Assembly (NCBI RefSeq): GCF_001528745.1
Contig: NZ_BCNS01000001.1
Span: 1 to 48,069 of the forward strand
Source: Marinobacterium profundum
Lineage (GTDB): Bacteria; Pseudomonadota; Gammaproteobacteria; Pseudomonadales; Balneatricaceae
Length of the DNA: 48,069 nucleotides
Direction of reading: 5' to 3'
In this document: positions 33,606-44,042 of the stretch, in pieces
Layout of the letters: each line of letters opens with the position of its first letter
How positions within the stretch are numbered: the stretch's first letter is position 1
Notes under the pieces: model-generated
Told to the model about the DNA's origin: nothing
The model's database searches: none
Seen by the model: only the letters and a program-made list of their open reading frames with translations
Position numbers and translations under genes: made by a program

Positions 33606-36600
33606 TTTGACGCTCCCCCTTGGGATCCAGGAACACCGGGTTGCAGATTTCGGCTTCGATCACGCGGCCATCGGCCAGCGGATAGAACACGGTTTCGCCC
33701 ATGCGGTTGTGACCGTTACGAACAAAGCCCATGGCCACGGAATGACCGAGGTTGGCACTGTAGTAGCTCGAGGTCACATGACCCAGCATGGTCATGGGAA
33801 TCGGCTGTTTGGGGTCATTGACCGCCTGGGCGCCTTCCGGAATCACTGTCTTGGGCTCGCGGGTTTTCAGGCCCACAAGATGCTTGCGATCGGTACGCAC
33901 GCAATCTTCACGGGCCATGCCGCGCTTGCCGATGTAGCTGAACGGCTTGGCGTTGGACACACACCAGCTCATGCCAAGATCGATCGGGGTCACGGAACCA
34001 TCGGTATCCTGACCTGCAATAATGAAGCCCTTCTCTGCACGCAGCACGTGCATGCTTTCAGTACCGTAAGGCGTCAGGTTGAACTTGGCGCCGTGCTCGA
34101 ACAGTTTTTCCCAAACGTGCAGACCGTAGTTGGCCTGAACGTTGATTTCATAGGACAACTCACCGGTGAAGGAAATGCGGAATACCCGCGCCGGCACGCC
34201 GGCCACATCACCCTGGCGCAAGTCCATGAACTTGAAGGTATCACGGTCCAGATCGATATCGGTCAGCTCGCCCAGCAGTTTGCGGGCGTTAGGGCCAGAA
34301 ATCGTCATGGTGGCCCAGTGATCGGTCACGCTGCTGAAGTAGACTTCCAGTTCCGGCCACTCGGTCTGATGATAGAGTTCCAGCCATTCCAGTACGCGCG
34401 GCGCACCGCCGGTCGTGGTGGTCATCAGGAAGTGATTATCGGCCAGGCAAGAGGTTACGCCATCGTCGAAGACCATGCCGTCTTCACCACACATCAGGCC
34501 GTAGCGGCACTTGCCGACCGGTAATTTGGCCCAGGCGTTGGTGTAGACACGGGCCAGGAATTCACGCGCATCCTTGCCCTGGATATCGATCTTGCCCAAG
34601 GTCGAGGCGTCGAGGATACCCACGCTTTCGCGGGTTGCCTTGCACTCGCGATCCAGTGCCTGCTGCATGGTTTCGCCGCCCTGGGGGAAGTACCAGGGAC
34701 GCTTCCACTGGCCCACGTCCTCGAACAGCGCGCCGTTGGCGAGATGCCACTTGTGCATGGCACTGAAGCGGTTGACGTCGAACAGTGCACCGCAGTCACG
34801 ACCGGCCACGGCACCAAAGGTCACCGGAGTATAGTTGGGACGGAAAATGGTGGTGCCGGTCTGGGGAATGGTCTGGTTCAGCGACTTGGCAGCCACCGCC
34901 ATGCCGTTGATGTTGCCCAGTTTGCCCTGATCGGTACCAAAGCCCATGGCGGTGTAGCGCTTGACGTGCTCGATGGACTCAAAGCCCTCGCGCGTCGCCA
35001 GCTCAATACCGGCCGCGGTAACGTCGTTCTGGTAATCCACGAACTGTTTCGGCGCGCGCGACGTCGGTTTGGTGTGCGGAATATGGTATAGCGCCATGGC
35101 TTTGCCTTCGCGCACTTCCTCTGCCAGCGGCAGGGAAATACCCTTGGCGGCATCGCTAAAGCCCGCGGCTTCACAGGCAGCAGCGCCGGCACGGGCGCCC
35201 TCTTCCAGTACGGCCTTGAGACTGTAAGTACCATTGATGCCACCAGCACAGTGCTGTTTCTGCACGGTTTTGCCGGGTACAAAGCCAATAACATCGTCAC
35301 GCCATTCTGGCCGGCTGCCGGTATGGCAGGACAGGTGAATAACGGGGCTCCAGCCACCGGAACTGGCAACAGTATCGCAGCCCAGACGCTCAACAGCTCC
35401 CGCCAGTGCATCGCCAGCCGCATTCAGCGGTGCTATGGACACGCCAGTCACACGCTTGCTGCCCTGTACTTCAATCACGCCGGAACCGGCAATGATATTC
35501 AGGCCACGGGATTTGGCGGCGTCGATGCGGTCGCCCTTGGGGTTCTGACGCGTATCAACAATAGCCACCACCTTGCGGCCGGCATCGTGCCAGTCCAGCG
35601 CCGTCTGGTAGGCATGGTCGTTGGTGGTCATGAGCACCAGCTCTTTACCTGGCACTACCGCGTAACGGTTGATATAGGTCGATACGCCTGCAGCCTGCAT
35701 GCAGCCCGGCACGTCATTGTTGCCAAATACCAGCGGACGCTCGTGGGCGCCGGTGGCCAGCACAACCTGGTTGGCACGTACACGATGCATGCGCTGACGC
35801 ACCTGACCTGCCGGTGCCTTGTCGCCCAGATGATCAGTGCAACGCTCGTGAATAGTGAGGAAGTTATGGTCGTGGTAACCGTTCACAGTGGAACGGGGCA
35901 GCAACAGTACTTCGGGGTGCTGTTTCAGCTCTTCAACCACAGTGGCAACCCACTCAGCGGCCGGACGGCCATTAAGGGTTTCACGGGTATCCAGCAGGCT
36001 GCCGCCAAATTCACTCTGCTCGTCCGCCAGAATCACGCGGGCACCGCTGCGTGCCGCAACCAGCGCCGCCGCAAGTCCTGCAGGACCGGCACCGACGATC
36101 ATCAGATCGCAGTGATGGTTTACCTTGTCGTACATATCCGGATCACGTTCGGTGGACGAACGTCCCAGGCCTGCGGCCTTGCGGATAAACTTCTCGTAGG
36201 TTTCCCACAGCGACGGCGGGTACATGAAGGTCTTGTAGTAGAAACCCGGCGGCATCATGCGCCCGCCAACCTTGCCGACATAACCCATCAGGTCGAGGTC
36301 AGCATTGGGCCAGCCATTGGTGGCACTGCACACCAGGCCGTTGAACAGGCTCTGCTGGGTAGCACGCACGTTCGGTACCTGGGTAGCTTCAGTAGCGCCG
36401 ACCTGCAGGACCGCGTTAGGCTCTTCTGCACCGGCGGCGATGATGCCGCGTGGACGGCTGTACTTGAAGCTGCGTCCGACGATATCCACGCCATTGGCCA
36501 ACAGGGCCGAGGCGACTGTATCACCTTCAAAACCGGGGTATTGACGGCCGTTATAGCTGAAGTTCAGCGCTTTGGCACGGTCAACGCGTCCACCGGAGGC

Positions 36601-36621
36601 AAGACGATTTTTCTGGCTCAT
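33598..36621 (-). CDS. soxA: Sarcosine oxidase alpha subunit
   Basis: 1007 aa, full length. An N-terminal ferredoxin-like domain (about 18-105, FSYNGRQYPGFEGDTVASALLANGVDIVGRSFKYSRPRG) is followed by an NAD/FAD Rossmann part (CDLMIVGAGPAGLAAALVAARSG, about 171-193; VVLATGAHERPLVFGNNDVPGCMQAAG). From about residue 620 comes a GcvT folate domain (WKRPWYFPQGGETMQQALDRECKATRESVGILDASTLGKIDIQGKDA; MHVLRAEKGFIIAGQDTDGSVTPIDLG). The complex oxidises sarcosine to glycine with O2, producing H2O2 and 5,10-methylene-THF. It sits 12 bp after soxD. Confidence 0.97.
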   Translation of the reverse strand: MSQKNRLASGGRVDRAKALNFSYNGRQYPGFEGDTVASALLANGVDIVGRSFKYSRPRGIIAAGAEEPNAVLQVGATEATQVPNVRATQQSLFNGLVCSATNGWPNADLDLMGYVGKVGGRMMPPGFYYKTFMYPPSLWETYEKFIRKAAGLGRSSTERDPDMYDKVNHHCDLMIVGAGPAGLAAALVAARSGARVILADEQSEFGGSLLDTRETLNGRPAAEWVATVVEELKQHPEVLLLPRSTVNGYHDHNFLTIHERCTDHLGDKAPAGQVRQRMHRVRANQVVLATGAHERPLVFGNNDVPGCMQAAGVSTYINRYAVVPGKELVLMTTNDHAYQTALDWHDAGRKVVAIVDTRQNPKGDRIDAAKSRGLNIIAGSGVIEVQGSKRVTGVSIAPLNAAGDALAGAVERLGCDTVASSGGWSPVIHLSCHTGSRPEWRDDVIGFVPGKTVQKQHCAGGINGTYSLKAVLEEGARAGAAACEAAGFSDAAKGISLPLAEEVREGKAMALYHIPHTKPTSRAPKQFVDYQNDVTAAGIELATREGFESIEHVKRYTAMGFGTDQGKLGNINGMAVAAKSLNQTIPQTGTTIFRPNYTPVTFGAVAGRDCGALFDVNRFSAMHKWHLANGALFEDVGQWKRPWYFPQGGETMQQALDRECKATRESVGILDASTLGKIDIQGKDAREFLARVYTNAWAKLPVGKCRYGLMCGEDGMVFDDGVTSCLADNHFLMTTTTGGAPRVLEWLELYHQTEWPELEVYFSSVTDHWATMTISGPNARKLLGELTDIDLDRDTFKFMDLRQGDVAGVPARVFRISFTGELSYEINVQANYGLHVWEKLFEHGAKFNLTPYGTESMHVLRAEKGFIIAGQDTDGSVTPIDLGMSWCVSNAKPFSYIGKRGMAREDCVRTDRKHLVGLKTREPKTVIPEGAQAVNDPKQPIPMTMLGHVTSSYYSANLGHSVAMGFVRNGHNRMGETVFYPLADGRVIEAEICNPVFLDPKGERQNV

Positions 36622-36633
36622 TATGTCCGCTCC

Positions 36634-36921
36634 TTAGCTGGCGGCGACCACGGTCGGCCGCTCCCCAACTTTGTAGACTTCTTTGATTTCGTAACTGACG
36701 GTGTCGCGGGTCATATTGAAGAACTTGCGACAGCCGGTAGCGTGTATCCAGAGTTCATGGTGCAGACCACGCGGGTTCTTGCGCATGTAGAGATACTCGC
36801 CCCACTCGTGGTCAGTACAGTTGTCCGGATCCAGCGGCCGAGCCAGGTGAGCCTGGCCCTTGGCGTGAAACTCTTCTTCTTCGCGGTGTTCGCCACAATG
36901 CGGGCAGTAAATATAGAACAT
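36634..36921 (-). CDS. soxD: Sarcosine oxidase delta subunit
   Basis: 95 aa zinc subunit. CPHCG at residues 6-10 and HATGC near 59-63 give the Cys3His zinc site known from the crystal structure; the middle segment GRPLDPDNCTDHEW-like and LYMRKNPRGLHHELWIHATGCRKFF are diagnostic. Between soxB (14 bp gap) and soxA (12 bp gap). Confidence 0.96.
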   Translation of the reverse strand: MFYIYCPHCGEHREEEEFHAKGQAHLARPLDPDNCTDHEWGEYLYMRKNPRGLHHELWIHATGCRKFFNMTRDTVSYEIKEVYKVGERPTVVAAS

Positions 36922-36935
36922 CGTTATAACTCCCG

Positions 36936-38189
36936 TTAGTGTGCGACGCCGGCAGCGCCGTGTTCATCGATCAGCGAGCCGTTGTGGAAACGGAACATGG
37001 AGAACGGCTTGGCCAGCGGATGAGCTTCGCCCTTGGCCAGGGTCGCCGCAAAGACATTGCCAGAACCTGGCGTCGCCTTGAAGCCACCGGTACCCCAACC
37101 GCAGTTGAAGAACAGGTTCTCAACCGGCGTATCGGAGATGATCGGGCAGGCATCCGGGCAGGTATCCACAATGCCGCCCCACTGGCGGTTCATGCGCACA
37201 CGACTGAACATCGGGAACAGCTCGATAATCGCCGCCACCGTATGCTCGATGGTGGGATAGGATCCGCGCTGGCCGTAGCCGTTGTAGCCATCGATACCGG
37301 CGCCTATAACCAGGTCGCCCTTGTCGGACTGGCTGATATAACCGTGTACGTGGTTGGACATGACCACAGTATCGAGGATCGGCTTGATCGGCTCGGATAC
37401 CAGTGCCTGCAGCGGGTGACTTTCCAGCGGCAGGCTGAAACCGGCCATGCCGGCCAGCACGCTGGAGTTACCGGCCACAACACAGCCTACGCGATCAGCA
37501 CTGATCACACCGTGACGGTTGGTGTTTACACCTGTGATGGCACCGTCTTCGATGACCATGTCGATCACTTCGGTCTGCTGAATCAGGTCGACACCCAGAG
37601 CGTCGGCGGCACGGGCAAAGCCCCAGGCCACGGCGTCATGACGTGCAACACCGGCGCGCGGCTGCCAGGAGGCGCCCATCACCGGATAGCGGGTATTGCC
37701 GGAGCAATCCATGATCGGCACAATTTCCTGCACGGACTTGGCGTCCAGTACTTCACCATCAATACCGTTCAGGCGGTTGGCATTTACACGGCGCTCGATA
37801 TCACGCATGTCCTGCAGTGTATGACCCAGGTTAAGCACGCCGCGCTGGGAGAACATGACGTTGTAGTTCAGGTCCTGCGACAGGCCTTCCCACAGTTTCA
37901 TGGCGTGCTCGTACAGGTGCGCCGCCTCGTCCCACAGGTAGTTGGAACGCACTATGGTGGTGTTACGGGCCGTGTTGCCGCCGCCCAGGTAACCCTTCTC
38001 GATTACAGCGACATTGGTGATGCCGTGTTCCTTGGCCAGGTAATAGGCTGTTGCCAACCCATGTCCGCCGCCGCCGACGATGATGACATCGTACTTTTTC
38101 TTCGGCGTTGGATTGCGCCATACGCGCTGCCAGTTTTCGTGAAAATTCAGGGCATGTTTCAACAGCCCGAAACCTGAATAATGCTGCAT
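36936..38189 (-). CDS. soxB: Sarcosine oxidase beta subunit
   Basis: 417 aa from the ATG at 38187-38189, which follows GGGGGAG; the reading to 38234 adds 15 atypical residues. It is the sarcosine-oxidising flavin subunit: the FAD fold [24 protein letters not shown] (about 33-56) is followed by [20 protein letters not shown]. His184 in [12 protein letters not shown] is at the place of the covalent FMN-binding His of characterised enzymes. The C-terminal [16 protein letters not shown] is the substrate-side loop. Starts 97 bp after glyA. Confidence 0.97.
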   Translation of the reverse strand: MQHYSGFGLLKHALNFHENWQRVWRNPTPKKKYDVIIVGGGGHGLATAYYLAKEHGITNVAVIEKGYLGGGNTARNTTIVRSNYLWDEAAHLYEHAMKLWEGLSQDLNYNVMFSQRGVLNLGHTLQDMRDIERRVNANRLNGIDGEVLDAKSVQEIVPIMDCSGNTRYPVMGASWQPRAGVARHDAVAWGFARAADALGVDLIQQTEVIDMVIEDGAITGVNTNRHGVISADRVGCVVAGNSSVLAGMAGFSLPLESHPLQALVSEPIKPILDTVVMSNHVHGYISQSDKGDLVIGAGIDGYNGYGQRGSYPTIEHTVAAIIELFPMFSRVRMNRQWGGIVDTCPDACPIISDTPVENLFFNCGWGTGGFKATPGSGNVFAATLAKGEAHPLAKPFSMFRFHNGSLIDEHGAAGVAH

Positions 38190-38286
38190 AGTGCCAGCTC
38201 CCCCTAGACTCCCGGTCAGACCGGGATAATTCATGCATGTGTGACGCTAAAGCCGGGCACCCGCAGGTGCCCGCGACGAATCAGGC

Positions 38287-39546
38287 TTAGCGGTACGCCG
38301 GAAAGTCCGCACAGAGGGCGTGGACCTTGTCTTTTACTGCAGCAATAGCGGCTTCAGCGTCGCCTGCCTGCATGGCATCCAGAATGTCGGCAATCCAGCC
38401 AGCCAGAGCTTCACACTGCGCTTCCTTGAATCCGCGCGTGGTGATAACCGGCGAGCCAAGGCGCAGACCAGAAGTCACAAAGGGTGACTGCGGGTCATTA
38501 GGCACGGCATTCTTGTTGACGGTGATGGATGCACGACCCAGAGCTGCGTCTGCGTCCTTGCCGGTCAGGCCCTGCTTGATCAGACTGAGCAGGAACAGGT
38601 GGTTCTCGGTACCGCCGGAAACGACATCGTAGCCGCGATCGATAAACACCTTGGCCAGTACCTTGGCGTTCTTGACCACCTGAGTCTGGTATTGCGTGAA
38701 TTCAGGCTGCAGCGCTTCCTTGAAAGCCACGGCCTTGGCGGCGATGACATGCATCAGCGGGCCGCCCTGGCCGCCCGGGAATACGGCAGAGTTCAGCTTC
38801 TTCTCGATATCTGCATTGGCCTTGGCCAGAATCAGGCCGCCACGGGGCCCCCGCAGAGTCTTGTGGGTCGTAGTGGTAACGACATCGGCGAAAGGTACCG
38901 GGTTGGGGTACTGGCCCGCTGCGATCAGACCGGCGACGTGCGCCATGTCGACAAAGAGGTAAGCGCCCACAGCATCAGCGATTTCGCGGAAACGAGCCCA
39001 GTCAACGATCTGAGAGTAGGCGGAAAAACCGGCCACGATCATCTTCGGCTTGTGCTCACGGGCGAGGGCTTCAACCTGGTCGTAATCAATTTCGCCGTTT
39101 TCAGTCAGGCCGTACTGCACCGCGTTGTAAATCTTGCCGGAGAAGTTGACGTGGGAGCCGTGGGTCAGGTGACCACCGTGCGCCAGGCTCATGCCCAGTA
39201 CGGTATCGCCCGGTGCGCACAGCGCCATGTAAACGGCGGCGTTAGCCTGGGAGCCGGAGTGCGGCTGCACGTTGGCGTAATCGGAACCAAAGAGCTCATT
39301 GGCACGATCAATGGCCAGCTGCTCAACCACGTCGACGTATTCACAGCCGCCGTAGTAACGCTTGCCAGGGTAGCCTTCGGCATACTTGTTGGTCAGCTGC
39401 GAGCCCTGTGCCTGCATTACCAGCGGGCTGGTGTAGTTTTCAGAGGCGATCAGTTCAATATGATCTTCCTGACGCTGTACCTCAGCGGTCATGGCCGCCC
39501 ACAGGTCTGCATCGAAATTCTGAATCAGGTCGTTGTTATTAAACAT
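38287..39546 (-). CDS. glyA: Serine hydroxymethyltransferase, copy 2
   Basis: 419 aa. Same motifs as the copy at 12756 ([31 protein letters not shown] with the PLP lysine; [21 protein letters not shown]) but different in many positions, especially the N-terminus ([19 protein letters not shown]) and the C-terminus ([20 protein letters not shown]). First gene of the glyA-soxBDAG-purU cluster, as in Pseudomonas, where it joins sarcosine-derived glycine and methylene-THF to serine. Preceded by GGAG about 8 bp before the ATG. Confidence 0.97.
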   Translation of the reverse strand: MFNNNDLIQNFDADLWAAMTAEVQRQEDHIELIASENYTSPLVMQAQGSQLTNKYAEGYPGKRYYGGCEYVDVVEQLAIDRANELFGSDYANVQPHSGSQANAAVYMALCAPGDTVLGMSLAHGGHLTHGSHVNFSGKIYNAVQYGLTENGEIDYDQVEALAREHKPKMIVAGFSAYSQIVDWARFREIADAVGAYLFVDMAHVAGLIAAGQYPNPVPFADVVTTTTHKTLRGPRGGLILAKANADIEKKLNSAVFPGGQGGPLMHVIAAKAVAFKEALQPEFTQYQTQVVKNAKVLAKVFIDRGYDVVSGGTENHLFLLSLIKQGLTGKDADAALGRASITVNKNAVPNDPQSPFVTSGLRLGSPVITTRGFKEAQCEALAGWIADILDAMQAGDAEAAIAAVKDKVHALCADFPAYR

Positions 39547-39931
39547 CTAAAAATCTCCTCGCCAGGACATTCAGCCGGGAATTGAGTCAAAAAGTTTTAG
39601 TGGCGCGCAGCGCGCACCGGGATTCAGGTCAACAGATCCACCGCCACAGCGGTGAAAGTTGAGATCAGGACAGGCAGCTCCCCCACAGAACAACGCGTCA
39701 TGGAACCGATAGTAGCCCTCAACCCCAAAGTGGAAGTGTTCACCGGCGCCCTGATGATATTCATTTACGACACGCGCCCCTGTCGCTGTCGCACGTAAGC
39801 AGACTTTCGCGGCAGACAGACAGGTCGGCGCTGCTGTGAGGTGCGAGGTGCGAGAGGGGTGCGAGGGGAAAGGGGCTAGGGGCTAGGGGCTAGGGGCTAG
39901 GGAAGAGCTGAAAGCAGCAACAAGCAGAAAG
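39547..39931. other. Intergenic region upstream of the sox cluster
   Basis: 385 bp that should hold the sox promoter. A CACCGC/GCGGTG hairpin with loop CACA lies at 39639-39654, and a repeat array at 39836-39902. No glycine riboswitch signature (CCGAAGGAGCAA-like core) was found. No gene supported. Confidence 0.65.
39836..39902. repeat. Composite heptanucleotide repeat arrays, locus 2
   Basis: Imperfect GTGCGAG units (39841-39866) followed by GGGGCTA x4 (39872-39899): the same two units in the same order as at 10311-10386. The array is 30 bp from the stop of the DMT gene, so both loci lie between the end of one minus-strand gene and the promoter of the next. Confidence 0.88.
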
Positions 39932-40888
39932 TTACAGAGCCTGTATCAAGGCCACAGGTCGGCGTGCCAGCACGCCGCTGACGAGCAACACGCCGGCCAT
40001 AATCACGGTCACGCCTGCCAGGGTCGACGGCGCCAGCGCCTCCCCCAATACCGGGATAGCCGCCAGGGCCGCCAATGCCGGCGTGAAAGAACCAAGCGCC
40101 GCGGTCTTCTCGGCCCCGAGCTGACGAATCGCGACACCATAGCTAAAGCCGCCAACGATGCCGGCACCCAGCCCCTGGGTCAGCAGATAGGGCCAGAGCT
40201 CGGCCCAGCCAACCGATAGCAACTTCGATTCCACCAGCCCAAAGCCCATCAATACGAGCAACCCCAGGGAGGACAGACTACACAGCAGTGCCGTGGCCTG
40301 CAGGGCACCAATACCCAGCACCCGCAAACCCAGCGTATAAAAGGCCCACAACAGGCTGGCAGCAAGAAACGCCAGATGACCACGCCAGTAGCCTGTATGC
40401 ATATCGAACAGGCTGGTGCCCAGCAACAACAACACACCGGCCAAGATAACGATCAATCCCAGCAGGCGCCGACGCGGCAAAGGCTCGGCAAATACGAGCA
40501 CTGCGATGGCGGTTACAAAGAGCGGCGCCGTGCCCGGCACCAAAGCACCGGCGTGGGCAGCTGGCGCAAGTGCGCTGCCATAGGACATCAGATAGAAGAA
40601 TGGCAGGCCACCGAGCAACAGCATCAGGCCATGACGCCTGCGGATCTGGCGAATACCCGAGTCACGCTTTAGCAGCCAGGGCACAAAGCACAGAGCCGGC
40701 AAACCGAAGCGCAGCAGCGCAAGATCGGTCGTCGTAAGCTGTGACTGGCTCTCGGCCCGCAGCGACAGCAGAAAGCCGACCCAGATCAACAGCGTTACGG
40801 CCATGGCCGCCAGTCCCTTTGCATTCACCAGGGGTTCGCCGCGATATTGCTCCATGATTTCAGCCTGTGCCGGATAATTTGAGGCCAT
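39932..40888 (-). CDS. EamA/DMT-family transporter
   Basis: 318 aa from the ATG at 40886-40888; a TTG at 40900 and an ATG at 40855 are alternatives, and the start is uncertain. About ten hydrophobic segments in two EamA repeats: the first from LAAMAVTLLIWVGFLLSLRA, the last ending GVTVIMAGVLLVSGVLA. GALVPGTAPLFVTAIAVLVFAEPLPRRRLLGLIVILAGVLLLL and GSFTPALAALAAIPVLGEALAPS are the EamA repeat ends. Probably exports an amino acid or metabolite. Divergent from the Lrp-type gene at 41005, a pairing common for amino-acid exporters and their regulators. Confidence 0.88.
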   Translation of the reverse strand: MASNYPAQAEIMEQYRGEPLVNAKGLAAMAVTLLIWVGFLLSLRAESQSQLTTTDLALLRFGLPALCFVPWLLKRDSGIRQIRRRHGLMLLLGGLPFFYLMSYGSALAPAAHAGALVPGTAPLFVTAIAVLVFAEPLPRRRLLGLIVILAGVLLLLGTSLFDMHTGYWRGHLAFLAASLLWAFYTLGLRVLGIGALQATALLCSLSSLGLLVLMGFGLVESKLLSVGWAELWPYLLTQGLGAGIVGGFSYGVAIRQLGAEKTAALGSFTPALAALAAIPVLGEALAPSTLAGVTVIMAGVLLVSGVLARRPVALIQAL

Positions 40889-41004
40889 ATTATCGGGCAA
40901 AGACGAAAAACGAATCGTGCCGACTCGCTTGCAAAAACAGCTAATTTAGGTTGATTATTGCGCCTTATGTTTTATTTTTGGCAATAACGGTTAACAAAAG
41001 CCCC

Positions 41005-41472
41005 ATGACTAAAAAAGCCGAACTGGACAGCATCGACCTGAAAATATTGCGAGCCCTGCAGCGTGATGGCCGCCTCAGCAATGCCGATATCGCCGATGCG
41101 GTTGCCCTGTCACCCTCCCCCTGCCTGCGGCGCCTGCGACGACTTGAAAGCGACGACGTTATTCAGGGCTACAGGGTCCAGCTCAACCGTCAGGCCATCG
41201 GTCTTGGCATGACCGTCTATGTCCAGGTCAAACTGCAGGACCATGGTATCGAATCTGTCGCGGGTTTTGAGCAGGCACTGCTCGGCATGCCCCAGGTCAT
41301 CAACGCCCATACGGTGTCGGGCTCGGCCGACTACCTGCTCGAAGTTGTCGTCAGCGACCTTCCCGACTACGACCGCTGGGTGCGCCAGATACAGCTGTTG
41401 CGCATGGTGCGGGAAATCGAAAGCAACTTTGCGCTGCGCCAGGTGAAAGCCCAGGCGCCGCTACCGTTGTAA
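41005..41472 (+). CDS. Lrp/AsnC-family regulator
   Basis: 155 aa from the ATG at 41005; the reading from 40951 adds 18 residues outside the family pattern. HTH: LDSIDLKILRALQRDGRLSNADIADAVALSPSPCLRRLRRLESDDVIQGYRVQLN (about 6-60). An effector-binding RAM domain follows (GLGMTVYVQVKLQDHG...VINAHTVSGSADYLLEVVVSDLPDYDRW). It probably controls the divergent EamA gene in response to an amino acid. Ends 4 bp from the convergent MAPEG gene. Confidence 0.92.
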   Translation: MTKKAELDSIDLKILRALQRDGRLSNADIADAVALSPSPCLRRLRRLESDDVIQGYRVQLNRQAIGLGMTVYVQVKLQDHGIESVAGFEQALLGMPQVINAHTVSGSADYLLEVVVSDLPDYDRWVRQIQLLRMVREIESNFALRQVKAQAPLPL

Positions 41473-41476
41473 TCGC

Positions 41477-41872
41477 CTAACCCGGGACTGCGGCCTGAAA
41501 AACGATGTAGAACGAACACAACATGGCACCACCAAAGGCCAGCGAACGCGGCCCCGATAGATTGGCGAGATAGAAAACGGCATGCGCTATGCGGCAGGCC
41601 AGAAAGATCAGTGCCGCCAGGTTCAGTGCTGTCAAATCAGCGCCGCCGGCGTAAGCAATCAGGCAGGTGGCACTGAATATCATCAGCGCCTCCCAGGCGT
41701 TGGCCTGAGCCGCATGGGCCCGACCACCAAGCCCCTCCAACTGAGCCTGCTGCTGGCGCGGGTTATGGTTGTCGAAACCCTTAAATTGCCTTGCACGGCA
41801 AACATTGGCCACACCGGCCAGCAAAATCGGCAGTAACAACACGATAAAAAGTACATACAGAATAACAGGCAT
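41477..41872 (-). CDS. MAPEG-family membrane protein
   Basis: 131 aa, four hydrophobic segments: 3-22 (VILYVLFIVLLLPILLAGVA), about 62-78 (EALMIFSATCLIAYAGG), 80-100 (LTALNLAALIFLACRIAHAVFYLA) and 108-127. ARQFKGFDNHNPRQQQAQLEGLGGRAHAAQANAWEAL and the CRIAHAVFYLANLSGPRSLAF stretch fit the MAPEG (eicosanoid/glutathione metabolism) family. Bacterial members often bind glutathione; the activity here is unknown. Confidence 0.87.
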   Translation of the reverse strand: MPVILYVLFIVLLLPILLAGVANVCRARQFKGFDNHNPRQQQAQLEGLGGRAHAAQANAWEALMIFSATCLIAYAGGADLTALNLAALIFLACRIAHAVFYLANLSGPRSLAFGGAMLCSFYIVFQAAVPG

Positions 41873-41949
41873 GGCAGATCCCTCTTGGCGATACAGGGCC
41901 CCGCTGTCGGAGGCTTGTGCTATCTATACGCTCAGCGGCGACTTTTGTA

Positions 41950-42663
41950 TCAGCCCGGCTGTAAATTCCCGCACAGCATCTGCTGCAACTCAGCAAGATC
42001 AGCCACTACTGGGATGCCCTCTGCAAACGGATTATCGCCCTTGACCACGCCCACAAAGGGCATGTGATTGTGCTCAGCGGCGATGTAATCAACCCGGCCA
42101 TCGCCTACCATCAGGCAGCGTGATGCATCCAGGCGATGGCTATCGAGCAGCTCCGCAATATTGATCTCCTTGTCCGTCGGAGTGCCCCGCACCCCTATAA
42201 AGTAGTCCTTCATTCCGCGAGCCTTGACCACTTGTACCAGCTCGATTTCAGGCGTACCGGACACCACAAACATAGGCAGGCTTCTGGCCTGCAGCAAGCG
42301 TAACAGGGCATCGGCACCGGGCACCTCAGGCGAGTCGATCACGGCATTCACACTGCGCTCGGCGAACTGTTGGCACAGCGCCGCCAGAGCCTCTTCACTC
42401 AAGGGTTCCTGCAGCATTTCGCTATAGATATGGCGCAACTTGGTACCGCGCGACCGTCCCGTATTGCGCACGAAAAACTCCAGAATCTGCTGTCGCAATG
42501 CATCGCTACGTTCAGGAAAGAGCGACAGGAAGGTCGCGGCCTTGATATCCAGCGACTGGGCCAGCGCATCGTCGAAATCAAAAAATACCGCCTGCAGATC
42601 ACCCAGTGCCGGTATCCCGCGCACAACGACAGCTCCATTTCGTTCTGTATCCACCATCTGCAT
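41950..42663 (-). CDS. HAD-superfamily hydrolase
   Basis: 237 aa, ATG at 42661-42663 behind GGGGGCGGG. Motif I is FFDFDDALAQSLD (about 27-39), motif II the VVSGTPEIEL stretch with Thr/Ser near 135, and motif IV GDGRVDYIAAEHNHMPFVGV near 195. The alpha-helical cap between motifs I and II resembles phosphoglycolate phosphatase-like enzymes. In motif I the usual DxDGT/V is DFDDA, with Asp where Gly is common; the two catalytic Asp are kept. Substrate unknown. No operon link with recA, which is separated by a terminator. Confidence 0.84.
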   Translation of the reverse strand: MQMVDTERNGAVVVRGIPALGDLQAVFFDFDDALAQSLDIKAATFLSLFPERSDALRQQILEFFVRNTGRSRGTKLRHIYSEMLQEPLSEEALAALCQQFAERSVNAVIDSPEVPGADALLRLLQARSLPMFVVSGTPEIELVQVVKARGMKDYFIGVRGTPTDKEINIAELLDSHRLDASRCLMVGDGRVDYIAAEHNHMPFVGVVKGDNPFAEGIPVVADLAELQQMLCGNLQPG

Positions 42664-42810
42664 CCCGCCCCCGTTTATCCGTTATCCAAGTGGACTCACT
42701 TTAGCACGCAGTCGTGGCGAAACAGTGATTCGGTTCGACCTGCTAACGCCCGAGCTACACCTCCCAGTAATCGCTATCCGAGCTGCCCCCGGGTCCCGAA
42801 TTGCACGCAC

Positions 42811-42835
42811 AAAAAAGGCTCCACCGGGGAGCCTT
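42811..42835 (-). terminator. recA terminator
   Basis: Minus strand: AAGGCTCC, loop CCGGT, GGAGCCTT, followed by a run of T. A textbook Rho-independent terminator 21 bp after the recA stop. Confidence 0.9.
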
Positions 42836-42856
42836 GAGCTTTTCAGTGAAACCGTA

Positions 42857-43903
42857 TCAGAACTGCAGTTCTTCGGTTTCGCTGGCCTTGTCGTCAGCCG
42901 CGGCTTTGGGCGTGGGCTTGACTAGCAGTTTCTCGCGAATGGCATTTTCGATCTCGGTAGCGATTTCAAGGTGCTCTTCAAGATACTTGGCTGCATTCGC
43001 CTTGCCCTGGCCGATTTTGTCGCCCTTATAGGCATACCAGGCGCCAGACTTGTCCACCAGCCCCTGCTGTACACCCAGGTCAATCACTTCACCCATACGG
43101 TATATACCCTTACCGTAGAGAATCTGGAACTCGGCCTGACGGAATGGTGGTGCCACCTTGTTCTTCACAACCTTGACGCGGGTTTCATTACCGACAACTT
43201 CATCACCCTGCTTCACCGCACCAATACGACGGATATCCAGACGGACGGAGGCGTAAAACTTGAGCGCGTTACCACCGGTAGTGGTTTCCGGCGAACCGAA
43301 CATGACACCGATTTTCATGCGAATCTGATTGATGAAGATCATCATGCAGTTGGTGTTCTTGACGTTACCGGTCAGCTTGCGCAGTGCCTGGGACATAAGG
43401 CGCGCCTGCAAACCGACGTGGGAGTCACCCATCTCGCCTTCGATTTCAGCCTTGGGCGTCAGTGCCGCCACTGAGTCAATGACGATCATATCGACAGCGG
43501 CGGAACGCACCAGCATGTCGGCAATTTCCAGCGCCTGCTCACCGGTATCCGGCTGAGACATCAGCAGATTGTCGACATCGACGCCCAGCTTTTCGGCATA
43601 GATGGGATCCAGCGCGTGCTCAGCGTCGATGAAGGCACAGGTCTTGCCTTGGCGCTGTGCTTCGGCAATCGCCTGCAGCGTAAGGGTGGTTTTACCCGAA
43701 GATTCAGGACCATAGATTTCAACGATGCGCCCATAGGGCAGGCCGCCAATGCCCAGCGCTATATCCAGACCCAGAGAACCGGTGGAGACCGACGGAATAG
43801 CTTCACGGGGCTGATCGCCCATGCGCATAACCGCGCCCTTACCGAACTGACGTTCAATTTGACCCAGTGCCGCGTCTAGCGCTTTCTTTCTGTTAGCGTC
43901 CAT
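42857..43903 (-). CDS. recA: RecA recombinase
   Basis: 348 aa from the ATG at 43901-43903 with AAGGGG upstream; the reading to 43936 is too long. Central ATPase of homologous recombination and co-protease for LexA. Walker A GPESSGKT (65-72), the [30 protein letters not shown] start, the L1/L2 DNA loops around [22 protein letters not shown] and [28 protein letters not shown], and an acidic C-terminal tail (SETEELQF) are all present. A LexA box lies upstream, and pncC precedes it as in many gammaproteobacteria. Confidence 0.99.
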   Translation of the reverse strand: MDANRKKALDAALGQIERQFGKGAVMRMGDQPREAIPSVSTGSLGLDIALGIGGLPYGRIVEIYGPESSGKTTLTLQAIAEAQRQGKTCAFIDAEHALDPIYAEKLGVDVDNLLMSQPDTGEQALEIADMLVRSAAVDMIVIDSVAALTPKAEIEGEMGDSHVGLQARLMSQALRKLTGNVKNTNCMMIFINQIRMKIGVMFGSPETTTGGNALKFYASVRLDIRRIGAVKQGDEVVGNETRVKVVKNKVAPPFRQAEFQILYGKGIYRMGEVIDLGVQQGLVDKSGAWYAYKGDKIGQGKANAAKYLEEHLEIATEIENAIREKLLVKPTPKAAADDKASETEELQF

Positions 43904-43953
43904 TTTCCACCCCTTGCGCTTAGTCGGATACAGCACTCTGGCGTCAAACCGGA

Positions 43954-43973
43954 TACTGTATGTTTGGACAGTA
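43954..43973 (-). promoter_or_regulatory. LexA (SOS) box of recA
   Basis: TACTGTATGTTTGGACAGTA contains CTGT-N8-ACAG (43956-43971), the gammaproteobacterial LexA site, 53 bp upstream of the recA start. It implies DNA-damage induction of recA. Confidence 0.92.
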
Positions 43974-44042
43974 TTATTCCAGATCGCTTTCGGAATGCAA
44001 CCTCTTTGAGTGCTTTTTATACTGCAGCCACCAATCCCTCCT

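Noticed and set aside
35251-36939. 562-codon plus-strand frame antisense to soxA/soxD
   Set aside because: Opposite strand is unambiguous soxA and soxD; the translation resembles no family.
39547-39760. Glycine riboswitch before the sox-cluster glyA
   Set aside because: Looked for the conserved core (CCGAAGGAGCAA-like and CTCAGGNAAAAGGAC-like segments) on the minus strand; not present.
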